Of a stretch of 31,092 bases of DNA, positions 10,201-19,668 are shown in pieces. The notes beneath the pieces are model-generated. The model saw nothing but the letters and a program-made list of their open reading frames with translations. It searched no databases and had not been told where the DNA came from. The stretch comes from Hemicentrotus pulcherrimus (taxonomy: Eukaryota; Echinodermata; Echinoidea; Camarodonta; Strongylocentrotidae). A program made the position numbers and the translations under genes. The number at the start of each line of letters is the position of its first letter. The first letter of the stretch is position 1. The stretch is from NCBI GenBank assembly GCA_003118195.1, contig BEXV01000069.1, positions 324,153-355,244 of the forward strand, given 5' to 3'.

Positions 10201-13200
10201 TCAGATATGGGTTTAACGTTGTTTGTTTTTTTACCGCCAATGGTGATATTTCCTCTTTTTTGGCATTTTGAATGAGGTACACTGAATAAATGATACTTTC
10301 TACAATTTACATAGAATTGTCCAGATATTCATTACAAAGATGTGTGATTAGGCTGATTAATTTACGTTTTTGATAAATTAAGTCGTATAGGACCTGATAA
10401 ACCAAGAGAAACGGATGAGTCTGGTTCGCGATTTACAGCTCGCTTGAGCACCGGGCTACGGGCTAGGCTGGCTAGCAAGCTGCGCTAGATGTGATGCACG
10501 AATATAGAGGTTAGTGTATTGCACACATAGTACATGCACAGAGTACGCGCGCACAGCTACCAGCTACGGGAAACTTGAACGCTACATCAACGATATATTC
10601 ACTCGCTTTTTGGAAGTTATACCGGTATACCATTTATCTAGACTAACGTCAGATTAAGAACAAAAACCATGATATGGAGGAGCCTTCTGGAGTATAATCA
10701 AGTATGTTTTCGGCCATATCCATATTTCCAGGGGATTTTGATGAAGGTAAACAGCGTTAGGTATAAATGGGTACAGTACTCGAGAGTCAATGCAATACAT
10801 GTGAATCGCACGCAAACTGCATCTCGCACCGTCGTCAATCGTTTCAGCTGACTTACGATGTTTTGGGAGCGTTGAGTGGGATGATTTTTCGTCAAGTTCA
10901 ATCAACTTTTATAAACTTCGCTCGAATGTACAAGTTACACAAATGTAATTATTTTAATCAGTGTCATTTTTTTTCGATTGCAATGATACCAAATTCAGTC
11001 AAGTTTGAAACTACCATCTCTTTAATTACAAGCATATATGTATGCTTTCTTAGAAATCAGATAAAGCAATCCTCATATATCATCACTTACATGTAACTGT
11101 ATTTCACTGACAAAATTAATATTAAAACAAAAAATGTAGGTGGGAAGCATCTAAAAAAATGTATTTACAGTATTCTTGAGAGAAAAAACAGCATTAATTC
11201 AAGTTAATTGCAAGTTCTTTTCTGTCTCATATGGTTATATGAAGTTCTGACTCAACATTATATTTGACTATAAAGGTTGATGCTCGTGACAATACTGACG
11301 GTGTCTCGACTGACGAAATTGGCCGGTTGATCCGTGCACGTCACCAGCTAGCTATGGTAAACTGTGAAGATGCCAATGGGAACACGCCTCTCTCAGAAGC
11401 CTCCAGTGGTGGTGCTACAGAGGTGATTCAGATGCTGATCGATAGAGGAGCGGACATAAATCAGAAAGGCCAGTTTGAAAGGACANAGCAAGAAAAGACT
11501 TGGGAGAAGACGATGCTAGAATCTGCATTTGATGGCAACATGGATGACGTTCTGACTGTTTTGAAAGAGGTAAGAGGAGGCATGCTAACTGCGAGGCTAA
11601 CTGCGAGGTTCAAGGTTCAAAACCAATTTTTATTGGCTACAATCCTAATTACCAACTCTCTCGGAGAGGACTCAAAGCTGTCCGTCCCCTTGTTGCTTAA
11701 TTACAAGCATATATGTATGCTTTCTTAGAAGTCAGATAAAGCAATCCCCAAATATCATCACTTAACTGTATTTCATTAACAAAATTAGCATTAAAACAAA
11801 AAACGTAGGTGGGAAGCATCTAAAAACATGTATTTACGGTATTCTTGAGAGAATAAACAGCATTAATTCATGATAATTGCGAGTCCTTTTCTGTCTTATA
11901 TAGTTATATGTAGTTCTGACACAAGATTATATTTGATTTCAGAATTTACTTACATTTTCATTATTGTCTGTAAAGGTTGATGCTCGTGACAATACGGACG
12001 GAGTCTCGACTGACGAGATTGGCCGGTCAATCCGTGCACGTCACCAGCTAGCTATGGTAAACTGTGAAGATGCCAATGGGAACACGCCTCTCTCAGAAGC
12101 CTCCAGTGGTGGTGCTACAGAGGTGATTCAGATGCTGATCGATAGAGGAGCGGACATAAATCAGAAAGGCCAGTTTGAAAGGACACCACTTTATAGGTAT
12201 TTATAGCGGGACTGCACTACTTATAGCTACTTGCTCCCCCAATAGAGCAAACAATGCCTAAGCGGTACACATTGGTCCTCCATGTTCCCTTTTTTGTTGT
12301 GTTAATTGAGAGCTGATTTGATGAGATAACCACCCTTATATTCTGCAACGCGGATCCCAACAGAAAAAAAAGTGAATGGGATTAATTGAGAATCAGATTT
12401 AGATCTGGAATATCTTTCATTTTGCCAGTATAAATGAGGAATTTTCAAATTTGAAAATGTTCTTTTCACGCAATATGTGACGCTTAACAAAGCTGAACAC
12501 GACTGACAAATTCATTCATCTTCTTGACTACAGGGCTGCATTCGCCGGCCATTTGGAAGCTGTTCAGACATTGCTCCAGAACGGAGGCGATCCTCGCATC
12601 TACGCCAACAATGGAGACAAACCTGAACAGGTCGCTTCTCAGGATGCCGTCAAGAATCTCCTTGAATCGTGGGACGTGTCCATGACGGAGTCGTTGCTAA
12701 GCAACATCGAGAAGTTGAAGGACAAGAGAAGGGAAGAGGAGACGAAGAGACAGAATGCCGAGATGGCAAAGTGAGTTACAGTCTTAGATTGTAGAATGCG
12801 TGTGGGTCTGTATTCCTGGATTAATTCTTGAAGATAAATTGGTGCTAATTCATGAAAGCCACTCTCATACATTGCCAAGTCTGTTGCCGCCTACCTTGGC
12901 TCCCATCTCTAGTATCAGGCTAAAATCCCTGGCCACCCTACTCAATCTATAGACAGCTACTATCCGTGTACATGTACCCTTTATGGGACAGATAAAACTT
13001 CTAGATCAAGTACTCCAAAACAACTACCCTTTCCCTGTACCTGCTACCTGGGCACCTTTCTTTAGAGGGTTTGAGAACTTTTCAAGGGTACTACCCATAC
13101 AATCAAACCTGCTTTAGTGCCCACAAGTAGATAGGCCCCCTATATACATTTAATCCATTTAGCATATATTTGATTGACACTTGTATCAATAAGTCAGTTG

Positions 13201-16200
13201 CATACGGGTAGTGGCAGTCTGAGCATGAACAGATAAAGGTCATTGCAGACCAAATTGTGAAATACGCGGAGACAAAATACTGGATACGTGCTCATGAAAG
13301 TTATGTCATCATTATTCATTGATGCACAAGCAGTGCAATCCATGATACACAGGTGGAAGTATTCTTTGAAAAGGGAAATAAAGGCTATTTATGTAGCACC
13401 TCCATCGATGTAGGAGTGATCGTTTCAAAATGTACAAAGTAGGACCTCTTCATGTTTTGAAGATCTGTGGATATTCGGGGTCATTTGGGACATGTGCTAA
13501 CTGTGAACTAGTGTTCTATTGTAATCCTATGTAATGTCTCCTTACATTGCTTGGAAAAGAAATTAATTTAATTTGAAATATTCCTCTCTTTTAATTTATA
13601 AGGTTTGAGAACCAATTTGCTGAAGCACAGAAGGTCTATGATGCCATGCAGAAACTGCTGAGCAGAGCTTACTGTGAACTGGAGAAGAGAATCGTGGAAC
13701 ACGATAAATGTATGCTGACTGGATTCAAGACTGATATCACTTTACAAGTAGGTAGTCGGTACGCAATTAATCCCAAGTAAGAGTATTATCAGAAATGGAA
13801 TAGAGAATATCAGCGCTATAACCAACTGTGGTGTAACCGGGCTCTGCCAGGGTAGCGTTCTGCCTTGCAGTCTCTCAAAACCCGGTCCACGCTCTCGACA
13901 ATCATTCATCAACTATATCTCTCAGTGGGCTCTCACAAAAGTATATCGTGTAAGAATAACGTGGACCAGCTCTCATTTTACTCACTCCCTTAATCACTGA
14001 ATCTCTGACAGAATCTCAAGAAATAACAGTTGCACAGTATATCTGAAGTTCAAGTAACTTTACTCGTTCCTGGGAACGGACCTGTCGCAAAGACAGGTCA
14101 ACGCTGACTCACAGATCACAACTATACAGAACCTGTCCCAACTACAGCTGAACGCTGACTCACTGACATCTCACGATGTACACATATATATTTCACAATT
14201 ATCTATAACGCCCTCTATGTCTTACTAAATTACTGGGCTATAGTTATGCTACACAACTTTAAAGCCCCTCTAAAGTGTTGGGAGCCCCAAAAATTGATGG
14301 CAAAATTTCACTTAGACTATTTCATAATGTGAAAGAGGATGTCATTGAAGACACATGATATTTGCAAGGGTTTTCCAAACAAATGTGTTTGAAGTTGAAT
14401 ATTGATGAAAAAATACAAAATTTAAGTTTTCTGAGTACAAACAGAAAACCCAAACCATGTATTCTGTTATCAATGTTTGCCTTCAAACCCATTTTCTGGG
14501 GGAAAATCTTTGCAGAAATCGGTGCCAACACTTTAGAGGGACTTTAAGTCTCAAACTTAACTACAAAACAGGGGGGGGGGGGNNNNNNNNNNNNNNNNNN
14601 NNNNNNNNNNNNNNNNNNNNNNNNNNNNNNNNNNNNNNNNNNNNNNNNNNNNNNNNNNNNNNNNNNNNNNNNNNNNNNNNNNNNNNNNNNNNNNNNNNNN
14701 NNNNNNNNNNNNNNNNNNNNNNNNNNNNNNNNNNNNNNNNNNNNNNNNNNNNNNNNNNNNNNNNNNNNNNNNNNNNNNNNNNNNNNNNNNNNNNNNNNNN
14801 NNNNNNNNNNNNNNNNNNNNNNNNNNNNNNNNNNNNNNNNNNNNNNNNNNNNNNNNNNNNNNNNNNNNNNNNNNNNNTTTTTTTTTTTTTTGTAAAAGAA
14901 AAGAATATGGAAAAATTCTGGACATTATATTGCCCTATTTACATTAAAATACAAGAAAAAACATGAAATAAGGTTTGAAATGTACTCTTGTACAGCAACA
15001 CATAGTAGTTCTGATGACTAGAAAGAAGAATGTGACTTCATGCATTAAAAAGACATTTGCTAAACAGCAGCCATTATATAAAATTCAATTTTTACAACAC
15101 CAATTGCACAACGCCGGATGCGAGTAGTAAAACAAAACAACAACAAAAAATGTTTCATGACAATAAAACAAGTCCATTTAAAAAGCAATCAAAGAATTGG
15201 CAATTCAAAAGTCACACACACAAACTAAACTCACTTTGACATGTAATTTACATCAATAATTTACATCAATAATTACATCAGTTTACAACATTCATAATGA
15301 TAATATAATGATAATGAACGTTACTTGTATAGCCGTATTACTTACACAAAGAAAGTCCCTATGCGCTTAGGAAAGAGGGAAATAGAGCAGAATATAAATG
15401 AACATTTATGCCTGATACATGAAAATTAGTAATCAAAAACAACAATAATGATAATCTCTCCAACTTCCTTCCAGTGTGTGCATGATGCTGAGCATGAACT
15501 GGAGATGGCGAAGATATCGGCCGATGAAGCAAGGAATAAAGTGAACCAAATCAAACTACAGATCAGAGAACAAAGGAAAGCTGCCAGTGGTAAGGAGATA
15601 GTTACTTCATTTTTGTTATATTTTTGTGTATGAAACCAAAATGTATACTTTAAAGGCACTGTTTAACAATGGTTCCAGTTGTTCAAATCTGAGATGCATG
15701 GCCCTACGTGTTATCAGTGTCTGTGATATGGTGAAATATTGAAGCCCTTAAAAAAAATGCCTCAAAAAAGTAAAAATCTTTGGGTGACCGGTTTTACCAA
15801 ACTCATTTTCCTCGATAGAATGTACCGGTAGTTTTATAAAATACGGAAGGGAAAACAGTTTTTGACATTTCTAATTCCAATCATAAAAAACTTGATAATC
15901 AGACAGGTGATCAGCTTGTAAAAATGTAAAAGTTTGAATGACAAAGATACCCAGATCCCTTTAACTAAGACACGACACCAACAGGTGCCTAGCTGAGACA
16001 CATTAGCACACATCCAAACTGAAAATATCAACATTGGACTGTAAGATTTCAATCTAGATTCCCTGTGTAGAGCCCAGCCCTTACAAACAGAGTTTGGATT
16101 CCCATGCGAATGCACATCTGTGTGACTTCATGCACACTTTATACAGAGCAAACTGAAATGGCATACAGCATTCTATCACAGATATTGTGACTGATTGTGA

Positions 16201-17186
16201 GATCATCAACATATCGGTCATTCAGAATACATGTATGTACCTCTATTTGTTGATTCAGTAGGTATTACAAATTGATTTTGAATTGTCTAAAGTATTTTGT
16301 GAATCAAAAATTGATTTTTCATCATTGTTTGTCATTATAATGTCAGATTTTTGTAAGAAGGAATCATGATTTAAATATAATATAGTTCATATGATTTCTA
16401 ATGGAGTATGATGATATCGCGGAATGTTTAAAATGCATTTCTGGGATTCAAGTATAGCATTTCTATCGATAAGAATATATGAAATCAAACAATACTAATT
16501 TTACAAAATGAGAGATGACATCATAAAGAAGATGAAAGATATCAATCTAAACTTTGATATATAATATATACTAAAAATCTATTTAATCATTTTTATCCCG
16601 TTGGTGAGGATCTATTAGCATGCATTTATATGGTATTGAATTCAACAGGTAATTGGGGTCTTACAATGTGACAAGTGATGATTAACATTATAGTGTTAAA
16701 ATTTTTGTATTCATTCTATTTTTAGGAGAGGATGAGATTGGTGTGAAGGTGAACTTCAAGGAGCTCAATGACGTGTTGCTAAGAGACGTCGGAGGGAAGA
16801 TCAAGTCAGACGGTCGCTGGCCGATGCTCCTGGACCCCTCAGGGAGGGCCTCAACGTTCCTCCGGTATCAGGATACCAACTTCATCAACGCCCTCAACCC
16901 GAATCACATGCAACCAGAGGTTATAAGAAGTGCCGTATTAGGGGCTGTAAGGTATGATTGTGTGGGGGTTTTTTTTTTTCTCTCTTTCCTTTTCTCTCTC
17001 TCTCTCTATCTCTCATTTAATTTTAGAGGAAGGTGGTGTTGCTCTCTCTCTCTCTCTCTCTCTCTCTTCCTCTCACTCTCTCCTTTTCTTTCTCCCATTC
17101 TGTTTATGAGTGACTATCACCCTCCCTTCTCTCCCCTTCTCTTTCTCCCATTCTGTTTCTGTATGACTGTCTGCCCCCCCCCTCTG

Positions 17187-17241
<55 letters not shown>

Positions 17242-17242
17242 C

Positions 17243-17287
<45 letters not shown>

Positions 17288-18618
17288 AAACAACACCCAA
17301 ATGCAATCAGAGGTTAAATAATGTGCAGTATTAGAAGTTGTCATATATTTCTCCCACGAGTTGTTCGGCACATGCTCCCGTGATAGAAAGACAAGATAAG
17401 TCTCAGTTGCAACCCTACTCTTATTGTTCGCAAAATATCTCTCTGAGTAATTTATGCCAGACCACCTAGATTGCGATATTAAATCCTCCAAGTCTCACTC
17501 TTTCTCTGTTCTACTATACTTCAGTTTTCTTCCTCAGCTTCCTATACTCCCATATCCCTGTCATTATATTTTTTTTTTTTTATTTCATCTCCCTGCCTGA
17601 ACCTCCAATCACTTTTCTTTAGATATGAAGTATCAGACCCCATTCTCACTCACTTTCTAGACCAATCAATTGGATCACTCTAGATGATTCCAGAGGTACT
17701 GTAGGCTTCGTTTAAGTTCACATTCACACGCTAGACCACTGGATTGGTCCAGAAGATTGCTTCCTGGACCACTTGTCTGTTCACACTCACAAATCGATCT
17801 AGCCTGGATCAGTCTAGCCTGGATTGGTCTAGGATTTGAGTGAGAATGGGGTCTTAGTCGTATTGTGATATATTGTTTCTATGTTGCTTTTTTTCCAGGT
17901 ATGGCAAGCCATTTGTTCTTGATTTCCTGGAGGTGAACATGTTTGAGACGTGCGTGTCTAGGTTTGACGAAGTCCAGCCAGGACTCCTGGAAGACATCCT
18001 AAACAAGAGCATCCTGGAGAAAGAAAAGTGAGTATAGCAGTGGTAGCCGTTTAAAGGGATTGGGTGTCATTGCCTCAGAGGCACAGATTCCCAAAACAAA
18101 TCCTGGATAGCTGCAACCATGATTATAAACCTTTAGGTCAGTCAGAAGTCCCATGAAATTTACAAGAGGAAGGCCTGTCTAATTATCAAGATATTTATGA
18201 TTGGAATTCTAATTTTAGGGGCCGTATAGCAGATTTCATGATAGATCATGTTTATATAATTATTTACAAATATTTACTCATGCTTCTGTTAGATTTTTTC
18301 CCTCCCCCTTTTTAAAATATCATTATGGATAGCATTACATGAAATCAGAAGAGTGTAAACTAGTTTGTCAAAGTCCTATATTACTAGCTCAAATTGCTTG
18401 GAATTCATGAACAAGGCAACCCCTTAAACATGATATTTCAATTTCTTTAATTTCACAGATATCTGTACCTTGTGAGGCAGAGCGATGGGGAGGAATACAA
18501 CAAGAACAAATTCATGCAGAGCCGGGTCCAGAACTTCAAGATGTTCCTGGTCTCTAAGAATGAACTGGATGATGAGATAATGGACAGATTTTATGTGCTC
18601 AGAGTAGTACTAGGTTGA
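7245..18618 (+). CDS. IQANK1: IQ motif and ankyrin repeat protein (IQANK1-like), 10 exons, 578 aa
   Basis: Exons joined by GT-AG introns: 7245-7362, 8168-8388 (duplicated at 8999-9219), 9655-9819, 11976-12196, 12534-12770, 13603-13747, 15475-15589, 16726-16951, 17899-18027, 18459-18618 (TGA). The sum is 1,737 nt, open throughout. Order: a Lys/Ala/Pro-rich basic N-terminus starting MPPKAKP (1-75); an IQ motif near 78-95 ([10 protein letters not shown]), a likely calmodulin-type light-chain site; a charged coiled coil (about 91-145); ankyrin repeats about 150-310 (clearest are [12 protein letters not shown] and [17 protein letters not shown]); a helical coiled stretch (about 305-407); and a C-terminal domain 408-578 with [13 protein letters not shown] (437-449), which resembles the dynein heavy-chain AAA5 module. 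The molecular role is not established to my knowledge, and a ciliary or cytoskeletal role is a guess. The IQ-ankyrin-D5-like order supports the name. The start is the ATG of exon 1, and the short paralogue also begins MPPK. Confidence 0.88.
7363..8167 (+). other. Intron 1 (first assembly copy)
   Basis: Donor AG|GTGAGC at 7363 and acceptor CCTCAAG at 8161-8167, phase 1. It holds a roughly 320-bp TIR repeat (7804-8123). In the assembly its 3' part is repeated after the N at 8460. Confidence 0.7.
7630..8459 (+). repeat. Assembly duplicate, left copy (830 bp)
   Basis: It is identical to 8461-9290 apart from two substitutions that I find (8038 A versus 8869 G; 8426 C versus 9257 A). The copies abut at a single N. 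It contains intron 1 sequence and all of exon 2. This is best read as a contig-end overlap that was not merged. Confidence 0.88.
7804..8123. mobile_element. MITE family B, copy in intron 1 (TIR with AGCT..GAG..TTGCC)
   Basis: The termini are imperfect inverted repeats: 'catcagcttgagcttgcc' on the left, and 'catcagctcgagattgcc' from the right end read in reverse. A diverged copy lies at 20028-20333. The segment 8635-8954 is the assembly duplicate of this copy. No coding capacity; superfamily unknown. Confidence 0.6.
8460..8460. other. Single-N contig join
   Basis: One N separates two near-identical 830-bp segments. This is a scaffold join, not biological sequence. Confidence 0.9.
8461..9290 (+). 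repeat. Assembly duplicate, right copy (830 bp), with second copy of exon 2
   Basis: It lies 831 bp downstream of the left copy and repeats it base for base apart from the two substitutions. Exon 2 recurs at 8999-9219 with the same splice sites. Counting both would wrongly give the protein two IQ motifs. Only one copy should be used, and this one is contiguous with exon 3. Confidence 0.88.
9291..9654 (+). other. Remainder of intron 2
   Basis: AT-rich with no recognised element. It ends in the acceptor CTTTATTAAAG at 9644-9654. Confidence 0.55.
9827..9961 (+). mobile_element. tRNA-derived SINE, 5' part, eight bases after the exon 3 boundary
   Basis: Box A TGGCTCAGTGG (9836-9846) and box B-like GGTTCAAAACC (9879-9889) are spaced as in a tRNA. 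The 3' body runs to 9961, is interrupted by the 1,056-bp insertion, and resumes from 11022. A related 3' body lies at 24480-24560. It is clearly tRNA-like in head structure, but the source tRNA is uncertain. Confidence 0.65.
9966..11021. mobile_element. 1,056-bp TTAA-flanked DNA element inserted in the SINE; empty allele at 11697-11700
   Basis: Termini AGAGATGGT (9966-9974) and ACCATCTCT (11013-11021) are perfect 9-bp inverted repeats. TTAA flanks both sides (9962-9965 and 11022-11025). The other allele, after the N at 11486, has the same flanking sequence with a single TTAA (11697-11700) and no insert, which proves the boundaries. No transposase ORF is visible, so it is non-autonomous. TTAA with 5'-AG termini suggests Kolobok/T2 type or a piggyBac relative. 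Confidence 0.88.
11276..11485 (+). other. Exon 4, truncated allelic copy (contig end)
   Basis: It corresponds to 11976-12185 and ends at the N. It encodes the same ankyrin segment with small changes, including Leu instead of Ser at residue 186 of the joined protein. It should not be joined in addition to 11976-12196. Confidence 0.8.
11486..11486. other. Single-N contig join between two alleles
   Basis: Left of the N, sequence ends inside exon 4. Right of it, sequence restarts inside exon 3 (matching 9737 onward). Confidence 0.88.
11487..11569 (+). other. Exon 3, 5'-truncated allelic copy (contig start)
   Basis: 83 nt matching 9737-9819 with only synonymous differences, followed by the same GTAAGAGGAGG donor region. 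It is redundant with exon 3 at 9655-9819. Confidence 0.82.
11570..11975 (+). other. Intron 3, allele without the insertion
   Basis: It carries a shortened SINE whose box A region is replaced by a duplicated CTAACTGCGAGG, the single TTAA empty site (11697-11700), and a 3' end about 31 bp longer than the other allele. Confidence 0.7.
12208..12335 (+). repeat. Dispersed repeat in intron 4, inverted partner of 4527-4655
   Basis: It aligns to the reverse complement of 4527-4655 over about 125 bp. The family is unidentified and no clear terminal repeats are seen. Confidence 0.6.
12771..13602 (+). other. Intron 5
   Basis: Donor AA|GTGAGT and acceptor TTATAAG, phase 2. I see no recognisable element inside. 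Confidence 0.6.
13827..14253. mobile_element. Possible solo LTR (427 bp) in intron 6
   Basis: It begins TGTGGTGTAACC and ends TTATGCTACA, so it is TG...CA bounded. The 4-bp direct repeat CAAC lies at 13823-13826 and 14254-14257. Inside are two related segments ending 'aacgctgactcac'. No internal retrotransposon genes are present. A non-LTR identity is possible. Confidence 0.4.
14263..14543. mobile_element. MITE family C, 281 bp, TTAA flanked
   Basis: The left end AGCCCCTCTAAAGTGTTGG is matched by AGTCCCTCTAAAGTGTTGG from the right end in reverse. TTAA lies at 14259-14262 and 14544-14547. It shares the target and the AG terminus with the 1,056-bp element and family A. Confidence 0.75.
14583..14877. 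other. Assembly gap (295 N) in intron 6
   Basis: A run of N follows a poly-G stretch and precedes a poly-T stretch. An unseen exon here is unlikely, because exons 6 and 7 join in phase. Confidence 0.99.
15297..15372 (-). repeat. Reverse-oriented retroelement tail
   Basis: On the minus strand it reads 'aagcgcatag...tatacaagtaacgttcattatcatt', like the SINE/LINE tails elsewhere in the window. Confidence 0.35.
15654..15960. mobile_element. Candidate TTAA-flanked element in intron 7 (307 bp)
   Basis: It starts AGGCACTG after TTAA (15650-15653) and ends CAGATCCCT before TTAA (15961-15964). The termini match only over about 3-8 bases (AGG-CACTG and AGGGATCTG), so the boundaries are tentative. Confidence 0.4.
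15965..16725 (+). other. Rest of intron 7
   Basis: AT-rich with no recognised element. It ends in acceptor TATTTTTAG at 16725. Confidence 0.5.
16971..17283. repeat. (CT)n microsatellite region in intron 8
   Basis: Several long CT runs, the longest at about 17191-17283, with short interruptions. Spurious poly-Ser/Leu reading frames come from this tract. Confidence 0.92.
17635..17854. mobile_element. 220-bp MITE with 33-bp terminal inverted repeats in intron 8
   Basis: The left arm (17635-17667) begins AGACCCCATTCTCACTCA and includes CTAGACCAATC. The right arm (17822-17854) is its reverse complement, with mismatches confined to the middle. The CTAGACCA/TGGTCTAG motif recurs several times inside. 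No target duplication is clear. Confidence 0.72.
18055..18423. mobile_element. Candidate TTAA-flanked element filling most of intron 9
   Basis: TTAA at 18051-18054 is followed by AGGGATTGGG. TTAA at 18424-18427 is preceded by GGCAACCCC. The end similarity is only about seven bases. It would account for 369 of the 431 bases of intron 9. Confidence 0.35.
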
Positions 18619-18627
18619 ATTCTCAAA

Positions 18628-18727
18628 ACTAATGGGGTTTCGCAAGAAAATTGCAACTCCCCAAAACCAAGCGTAAGTCTTGCGATTAATTGATGGCAAA
18701 TCAACTTTCTTGCAACGCCCCGTTAGT
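18628..18727. mobile_element. Hairpin MITE family D, unit 1, in the IQANK1-like 3' UTR
   Basis: The inverted ends are ACTAATGGGGTTTCGCAAG on the left and, in reverse from the right, ACTAACGGGGCGTTGCAAG, with TTGCGATTAATTGATGGCAA in the interior. It begins ten bases after the stop codon. Confidence 0.65.
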
Positions 18728-18834
18728 AAGAGAGAGAGAGAGAAAGAGAGAGTGGAAGAATGAATGCTAGATCTAGATAACTTGTTTTAATTGTTAAAAC
18801 TTTAATCCTAACAAAATCCTAGGAAATTTAGGAG

Positions 18835-18917
18835 ACTAGTGGGGCGTTGCAAGAAAGTTGAGTTGCAAACTTTGCAACTTGCAATCAATCGCAGGTTTCT
18901 TGCAACGCCCCATCAGT
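18835..18917. mobile_element. Hairpin MITE family D, unit 2
   Basis: The ends ACTAGTGGGGCGTTGCAAG and (reverse) ACTGATGGGGCGTTGCAAG match unit 1, 108 bp away. A (GA)n run separates the units. Confidence 0.65.
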
Positions 18918-18918
18918 C

Positions 18919-19482
18919 CTAGTTTTGAAGATGATCTTACATGTATCAAAGTTTACAGAGAAGAAATCACACCATCTGCAGATTTTAGACCAAATCGGCT
19001 TTAGTGAATCATGAGTCGTGTAGGCTGATTAAAGCCTGAAAAGTCGAGTATATATGCCAAGCAATTAATGAATATTACAATGTTTAATGAACATTGATAG
19101 AACATGATAGTATTTCATTGAAGAATCTGGAATGTAAAATGGTCTCATTTTTTTAGTGTTTTGATACAAACATGAGAATTTCATTTTGAGCTTTCATTGT
19201 CAAACAAGAGAGCCAAACTATTTTATTCTCTTTAGCCTCTAAATACAGGTTTTTAAAGCTAGTATTCAGAACCAAAGTAAACTCAAAATGATTCTATGTG
19301 GATTGTGTGTGTGTTTTAAATCCCTTTAATATTATATGTGATGTGTTGTAGAATTACCTTAATGACTTTTGCATCTAACTTTTAACCTGCTGGGTCGATG
19401 AAAACTCAAGATGATACCAGTTGGAAATGTATGTAAGGTAAATATGATATCTTCATGACTGTGATGGTACTAATGAATCATG
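18919..19482. other. 3' flank of the IQANK1-like gene
   Basis: AT-rich with no gene. No clear AATAAA lies close to the stop; ATTAAA occurs near 19029. Confidence 0.4.
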
Positions 19483-19615
19483 GCAAGGCATTATTCTACT
19501 TTTGCCATACTCCATCCAGGTGAGGTGAACAGGTACCAAAAAGGAAGGAATTCCTTGAATGCTGAAGCGCCTGTTCATGGCTAAAGCTGGAGGAATAATA
19601 ATTATGATTGCAGGG
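19483..19615 (+). repeat. SINE-like fragment
   Basis: 'ctacttttgccatactccatccaggtga' and the following segment match 25618-25760 and, more weakly, 4980-5040. The part 'ggctaaagctggag...tatgattgcaggg' also matches 24345-24385. No tRNA-like head is visible. Confidence 0.5.
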
Positions 19616-19668
19616 CCCTCGGGGGAAAATAGTATTAATACTGATGAGGCTACCCTGGGTAAACAATA

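Noticed and set aside
14457..14966. Frame across the N gap
   Set aside because: It consists mostly of undetermined bases; the flanks are MITE and AT-rich intron.
16743..17321. Long frame continuing past exon 8 into Ser/Leu-rich sequence
   Set aside because: Only 16726-16951 is exon. The rest reads a (CT)n microsatellite after a good donor (AG|GTATGA).
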